DNA from: an uncultured Clostridia bacterium
GTDB taxonomy: Bacteria; Bacillota; Clostridia; Oscillospirales; Ruminococcaceae
Direction of reading: 5' to 3'
Length of the DNA stretch: 64,000 nucleotides
Assembly (NCBI GenBank): GCA_944387315.1
Contig: CALXEL010000116.1
Location: 1-64,000, forward strand
The translations under genes and the position numbers were made by a program. The notes beneath the pieces are model-generated. The model had not been told where the DNA came from and did no database searches. It saw nothing but the letters and a program-made list of their open reading frames with translations. Positions 60,398 to 64,000 of the stretch are shown here, piece by piece. The number at the start of each line of letters is the position of its first letter. Position 1 is the first letter of the stretch.

Positions 60398-61945
60398 TCA
60401 GTTTTCCTGCTTTTGGGGAGCAGGGAACTCGCTGACCGGGTTGAGCACCGAGACATGGGGTGCCACCACAGGTTCCTGGTAACAAGAAAAGGCGTCCTCT
60501 ACCACATTGGCGGGCAGTTTGGGGGTTACGGCGCTGACTAGTGGGATCAGCACCAGGGAGGAGAGGATGGCAATAGCCCCGGCGGTGGTGGGAGAGGTAA
60601 AGGAGAGGAAAACATTGGCCCCGCAGATGGAGACACCCGCCACAAAGCTCACCCATACCGAAAGGGTTGTGGTTCCTTTCCAGAAGAGCCCGTAGATGAA
60701 GGGGCCCAGGAAAGCGCCAGCCAACGCGCCCCAGGAGAGGGACATCAGGGAGGTAATCAGGCTATTGGGCCGCAGGGCAATCACCACAGAGAGTACCACA
60801 AAAAAGACGCAGAACAATTTAATGTAGCGGATCTGAATCTTAGGGCTCATATCTTTTGCCCAAAGGTGGTGGATAAAATCCAGGGTCATGGTAGAGCTGG
60901 AGGTAATCACCAGAGAGGATAGGGTGGACATGGAAGCGGAAAGCACCAGGATCAGCACCACGCCAATGAGCAGATCCGAGAGGCTCTGGGAGAGCATGGT
61001 GGGGACGATCTGGTCGTAGACCACAGCGCCCTGGGTGTCGGGGGTGTAGTAGAGCCTGCCAAAGCTGCCCATAAAGTAGGAGCCGCCGGCGATGACAAGG
61101 GCGAACAGAGTGGAAATTAAGGTGCCGGTCTGGATGGCCTTTTCATTTTTGATGGTGTAAAATTTGTGAACCATCTGAGGCAGGCCCCAGGTACCCAGGC
61201 TGGTGAGAATGACAACCCCCAACAGCCCCACTGGGTCGGGGCCGAAGAAAGAAGTGAAGGCGCCGTTAAGCTCCGGGGCGGTAGGTGACGGTATCTGAGA
61301 AAGGGAGGCCAAAGCCTCGGTAAAGCCACCCCGTCCGCTGAGCACCGACCAGATGACCAGGGCAATACCCCCCAGCATAATGATACCCTGAATCAAATCG
61401 TTGAGGGCGGCGGCCATATAGCCCCCCAGCACCACATAGATACCGGTCAGCAGGGCGATTCCCAGCACACAGTAGGTGAAGTCGATGCCAAAGGCCATGG
61501 AAAACAGCCCGGAAAGCCCCTTGTATACCGAGGCGGAGTAGGGCACCAGAAAGACAAAGATCATCACCGAAGCGGCAATCCGCAGTCCCTCGCAGCGAAA
61601 CCGCTTGGCGAAAAAGTCCGGCATGGTGGCCGACTCAAAGTGTTTGGTCATAACCCGGGTGCGGCGTCCCAGCACCACCCAGGCCAGCAGGCTGCCGATG
61701 AGGGCGTTGCCAATGCCGATCCAGGTGGCGGCCACACCGTAGTTCCAGCCAAATTGCCCGGCGTAGCCGATAAAAACAACCGAAGAAAAATAGGAGGTAC
61801 CATAGGCGAAAGCGGTCAGCCAGGGGCCTACCGAACGGCCCCCCAGGACAAAGTCCCCCACATTGGCGGCTCGCTTGCGGCAGAAAATACCCACCGCGGC
61901 GGTAACCCCAAAGAAAATCACCATCATCAGAATCTTGCCAAACAT
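60398..61945 (-). CDS. Sodium:solute symporter (SSS family)
   Basis: 515-residue Na+-coupled transporter with about 13 helices. SSS elements: DFVLGGRSVGPWLTAFAYGTSYFSSVVFIGYAGQFGW near the N-terminus, GGYMAAALNDLIQGIIML in the central part, GTWGLPQMVHKFYTIK and VLSASMSTLSSLVITSSSTMTLD for the Na2-site region. It resembles PutP/PanF-type carriers. The T-box leader shows that uptake is induced when one tRNA is uncharged, so the substrate is most likely an amino acid. The ATG at 61945 follows AAAGGA; the longer frame runs into the T-box. Confidence 0.9.
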   Translation of the reverse strand: MFGKILMMVIFFGVTAAVGIFCRKRAANVGDFVLGGRSVGPWLTAFAYGTSYFSSVVFIGYAGQFGWNYGVAATWIGIGNALIGSLLAWVVLGRRTRVMTKHFESATMPDFFAKRFRCEGLRIAASVMIFVFLVPYSASVYKGLSGLFSMAFGIDFTYCVLGIALLTGIYVVLGGYMAAALNDLIQGIIMLGGIALVIWSVLSGRGGFTEALASLSQIPSPTAPELNGAFTSFFGPDPVGLLGVVILTSLGTWGLPQMVHKFYTIKNEKAIQTGTLISTLFALVIAGGSYFMGSFGRLYYTPDTQGAVVYDQIVPTMLSQSLSDLLIGVVLILVLSASMSTLSSLVITSSSTMTLDFIHHLWAKDMSPKIQIRYIKLFCVFFVVLSVVIALRPNSLITSLMSLSWGALAGAFLGPFIYGLFWKGTTTLSVWVSFVAGVSICGANVFLSFTSPTTAGAIAILSSLVLIPLVSAVTPKLPANVVEDAFSCYQEPVVAPHVSVLNPVSEFPAPQKQEN

Positions 61946-61977
61946 ACAGATACAGTCCTTTCTGTGGGGAGGACAAT

Positions 61978-62282
61978 AAAAAACTCCCGTCCTCCCAAAA
62001 TAAATTTGCAGAGGACGGGAGAAGTTTTCCCGCGGTACCACCTCAGTTTACCGGTTTCTCGCAAAACCGGCCTTGACAAGTACGGCCTCTTGGCAGAGGC
62101 GATACTCTGGCCAGGTAACGGTGGCCTTCCGGCGCAGCCTACTGGGGCATCGGCCCGTTGGGTGCGCGGCTCTCAGAATGTATTGGGAACATCCTCTGCC
62201 TGCGCCTCTCATCACCCGGCTACTTTCTGTAGGCTTGGTATGTTCTTACTGGTTTCTGGTCTATGCCTTTGGAATATGGATG
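61978..62282 (-). promoter_or_regulatory. T-box riboswitch controlling the symporter
   Basis: The minus-strand leader contains the hallmark AGGTGGTACCGCGGG (62043-62029), which pairs with the uncharged tRNA acceptor end. It is followed by an 11-bp terminator (62021-62011 with 61994-61984) and a T run. Upstream, AGCCTAC and GTAGGCT can close Stem I (about 62236-62121); inside it are AGTA and ATGA elements typical of the specifier-loop and distal bulges. I could not assign the specifier codon with confidence. Confidence 0.9.
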
Positions 62283-62284
62283 TG

Positions 62285-62313
62285 ATTTTATCACTTAAAA
62301 TCGATAAAGTCAA
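62285..62313 (-). promoter_or_regulatory. Promoter of the T-box leader
   Basis: On the minus strand TTGACT (62313-62308), 17 bases, TAAAAT (62290-62285). Confidence 0.8.
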
Positions 62314-62419
62314 TCCCTTTTTTTAAGAAAATAGAAAACCTCCTGAGTTTTCTATTGTTTTACAAAAAACTGTGGTATCATAGGGAAGGAAAAGAATCGA
62401 GTTGCAAGGAGGGTAAGGG

Positions 62420-63145
62420 ATGCTGGACTTCCTTTTTCGAAAAACGACATCAGCTTATACCAGCGCGGTTGTTGTGGCCGCGGGCCAGGCTTCCCGGATG
62501 AAGGGCATTGATAAGCAGCTGGCCCAGCTGGATGACCTGCCGGTTTTGGTACATACCCTGCGGGCTTTTGACCAGTGCCGCCAGATTGATGAGGTTGTAC
62601 TGGTCTGCCGGGAGGAACAGCTGGGGGAATATCTGGCTATGACCGAGGAGTATCAGCTTGAGAAAGTCAGCCGGATTGTACGGGGGGGACAGTCCCGCCA
62701 GCAGTCGGTTTTTGCCGGGATTGCCCAGTGTAGCCAGCAGGCCCAGTATTTCTGTATCCACGACGGAGCCCGACCCCTGGTGTCCCAGCAGGTGATTCTG
62801 GACGCCCTGGCGGCTGCTAGAGAGCATGGGGCAGCCACTGCGGCGGTAAAAAGCAAGGACACCATCAAAGTAGTTGGGGAGGATGGTACCATCCAGTATA
62901 CCCCCGACCGGGAGCGGCTCTACTGTACCCAGACACCCCAGGTATTTGAGGCGGGCCTCTACCGGCGGGCCATGGAGGCAGCTTTGGCCCAAGGGAAGGA
63001 GTACACCGACGACTGCCAGCTGGTTGAGGCTATTGGGCAGAAGGTTTGGATTTCCCCTGGGGAGTACCGAAACCTGAAAATTACCACACCGGAGGACCTG
63101 GCCATAGCTTTGGCCCTGCTGGAAGCCGATGAGGAGGGCTTATAA
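62420..63145 (+). CDS. ispD: 2-C-methyl-D-erythritol 4-phosphate cytidylyltransferase
   Basis: Third enzyme of the MEP isoprenoid pathway, making CDP-methylerythritol from MEP and CTP. The 241-residue protein has VVVAAGQASRMKGIDKQL for CTP binding (usual GxGxRM replaced by GQASRM), VRGGQSRQQSVFAGI, IHDGARPLVS, TAAVKSKDTIK, and CTQTPQVFEAGLYRRAM...YTDDCQLVE. An N-terminal extension of about 15 residues precedes the core. ispF starts at the base after its stop codon, so the two are one operon. Confidence 0.95.
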   Translation: MLDFLFRKTTSAYTSAVVVAAGQASRMKGIDKQLAQLDDLPVLVHTLRAFDQCRQIDEVVLVCREEQLGEYLAMTEEYQLEKVSRIVRGGQSRQQSVFAGIAQCSQQAQYFCIHDGARPLVSQQVILDALAAAREHGAATAAVKSKDTIKVVGEDGTIQYTPDRERLYCTQTPQVFEAGLYRRAMEAALAQGKEYTDDCQLVEAIGQKVWISPGEYRNLKITTPEDLAIALALLEADEEGL

Positions 63146-63625
63146 ATGCGAATCGGGCATGGATATGACGTACACCGTCTGAGGGAGGGACGAAAACTGA
63201 TCCTCTGCGGGGTGGAAATTCCTTTTTCTCTGGGATTGGATGGTCACTCAGACGCGGACGTAGCGGTACACGCTTTGATGGATGCCCTGTTGGGCGCAGC
63301 TGCCCTGGGGGATATTGGATTGCTCTTTCCCGACAACGATCCCGCCTACGCCGGGGCGGACAGTCTGGTGCTGCTGGCTCAGGTGATGGAAAAAATCCGG
63401 GAACGGGGCTATGAAATCTGCAACCTGGATTTGACCATATTGGCCCAGCGGCCCAAGCTGTCGCCCTATCGGGAGGCCATGAGGGAAAACCTATGCCGGG
63501 TTTGCGGCCTGGAGATGGATCAAGTCAATGTGAAGGCCACTACAGAGGAAAAATTGGGGTTTACCGGCCAGGGTTTGGGGATGGCAGCCCACTGTGTTTG
63601 CCTATTAAAAGAGTCTGTCCGGTAA
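63146..63625 (+). CDS. ispF: 2-C-methyl-D-erythritol 2,4-cyclodiphosphate synthase
   Basis: Zinc-dependent homotrimeric enzyme, fifth step of the MEP pathway, forming the cyclic diphosphate. The 159-residue protein has the family markers IGHGYDVHRLREGRKLILCGVEIPF (zinc-binding DVH), GLDGHSDADVAVHALMDALLGAAALGDIG, and NVKATTEEKLGFTGQGLGMAAHCVCLL. It is immediately downstream of ispD. IspE, which acts between them, is not adjacent. Confidence 0.96.
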   Translation: MRIGHGYDVHRLREGRKLILCGVEIPFSLGLDGHSDADVAVHALMDALLGAAALGDIGLLFPDNDPAYAGADSLVLLAQVMEKIRERGYEICNLDLTILAQRPKLSPYREAMRENLCRVCGLEMDQVNVKATTEEKLGFTGQGLGMAAHCVCLLKESVR

Positions 63626-63725
63626 CATTTTGCCTTTGGGAGCCATATACTGCAAGTGACAGGATTTCTCTTTGTTTTGGAAGAGTATTCTGTTATTGTT
63701 TCCAAAAGGAAAGGTGGCAACACCA

Positions 63726-63947
63726 ATGGCTTTGACAACAGTGATAGTCAGTTCTATCACCTATGCCATGAAAGGGCAGCGGATTTTGGCAAACAACGGC
63801 TTTGGGTCCTATGTTGACCGGGACATCAAAGCGTATGGAAAATATGGGTGTGGATACTGTATCTGCATTACATCGGGCGACCCGGGGAGAGCTGTAGAGC
63901 TGCTGCGGGCACACCAGATTAAAATCAAAGAGGTAGTAACTGGCTAG
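63726..63947 (+). CDS. DUF3343 protein (putative Se/S carrier-like)
   Basis: 73-residue protein of the DUF3343 family. It has the pattern SSITYAMKGQRILANNGFGSYVDRD followed by KYGCGYCICI, where the CGYC cysteines are the likely functional residues, and a C-terminal G-D-P-G-R-A-V-E-L-L-R helix. DUF3343 proteins are small SirA/YedF-like folds often located next to cysteine desulfurase-like genes and proposed to carry sulfur or selenium. The ATG at 63726 is preferred over 63672 because AAAGGTGG lies just upstream. The context beyond 64000 is not visible. Confidence 0.8.
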   Translation: MALTTVIVSSITYAMKGQRILANNGFGSYVDRDIKAYGKYGCGYCICITSGDPGRAVELLRAHQIKIKEVVTG

Positions 63948-63956
63948 GACTTCAGG

Positions 63957-63995
63957 GGACGATCTTTCTTTTCATAAGATGGGTCGTCCTTTTTC
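63957..63995 (+). terminator. Probable terminator at the window end
   Basis: Stem of GGACG-ATCTT (63957-63966) with AAGAT (63976-63980) and CGTCC (63985-63989), a small bulge between the two arms, followed by TTTTT. Confidence 0.65.
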
Positions 63996-64000
63996 ATCCA

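Noticed and set aside
1-64000. CRISPR arrays, insertion sequences, transposases, integrases
   Set aside because: No regularly spaced direct repeats, no transposase or recombinase motifs and no terminal inverted repeats bounding coding sequence were seen.

Overview
The window looks like chromosome of an anaerobic, spore-forming, Gram-positive bacterium of the class Clostridia, probably Oscillospiraceae-like. The basis is the gene content: a six-subunit Rnf complex with its ApbE flavin transferase, a four-subunit 2-oxoacid:ferredoxin oxidoreductase, acetate kinase, a 2-hydroxyacyl-CoA dehydratase-type activase, a SpoIIM homologue, T-box control and LCP wall enzymes. Base composition is near 50% GC in genes, with AT-rich spacers, consensus sigma-A promoters and many intrinsic terminators. 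Most genes lie on the + strand. The genus is inference.

Layout: 1-9.4 kb is a housekeeping block (ftsY end, rdgB, yhbY, a nadD-yqeK fusion, LCP ligase, rsfS, leuS, rpsU, a YqeG phosphatase, an endonuclease IV-like protein, efp, an acidic zinc-ribbon protein). 9.4-17.3 kb is the energy-conserving cluster apbE, Gx-type transporter, rnfCDGEAB; RnfG carries three FMN-binding domains. 17.3-19.9 kb is a thiol/iron-sulfur redox cluster: thioredoxin, TlpA-like lipoprotein, a 48-residue CXXC membrane protein, a NapH/CcoG-like ferredoxin and an Rrf2 regulator. 20-31 kb mixes tRNAs, an HtrA-like protease, tatD, metG, hydrolases, an envelope operon and a CapD-type epimerase. The 27.1-27.7 kb spacer contains DnaA-box-like motifs.

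31.5-38 kb holds a CorA Mg2+ channel behind a 24-codon upstream reading frame that starts S-P-D-P and overlaps two mutually exclusive hairpins, a MarR/DegV pair with a FabT-type operator, spoIIM, an M20 peptidase and an FMN-binding glutamate synthase-family protein. 38-50 kb holds a cation/proton antiporter, a small decayed prophage remnant (holin plus fibre-like proteins, one gene with an in-frame TAA), lysA, traX, an HD hydrolase, a frameshifted uracil permease, a MATE exporter and an FkbM methyltransferase. 50-64 kb holds two tRNA-Ser genes, porGDAB, ackA, the tandem activase with its double-cubane-type partner, a T-box-controlled sodium symporter, ispD-ispF and a DUF3343 protein.

Together the genes suggest a fermentative metabolism. 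Pyruvate (or another 2-oxoacid) would be oxidised by Por to reduced ferredoxin and acyl-CoA, AckA would make ATP, and Rnf would convert excess ferredoxin reducing power into an ion gradient. The ATP-dependent activase system could draw on the same ferredoxin pool. The strongest candidates for undescribed biology are the corA leader, the triple-FMN RnfG, the redox cluster containing the tiny CXXC protein, and the tandem activase with its separate partner.
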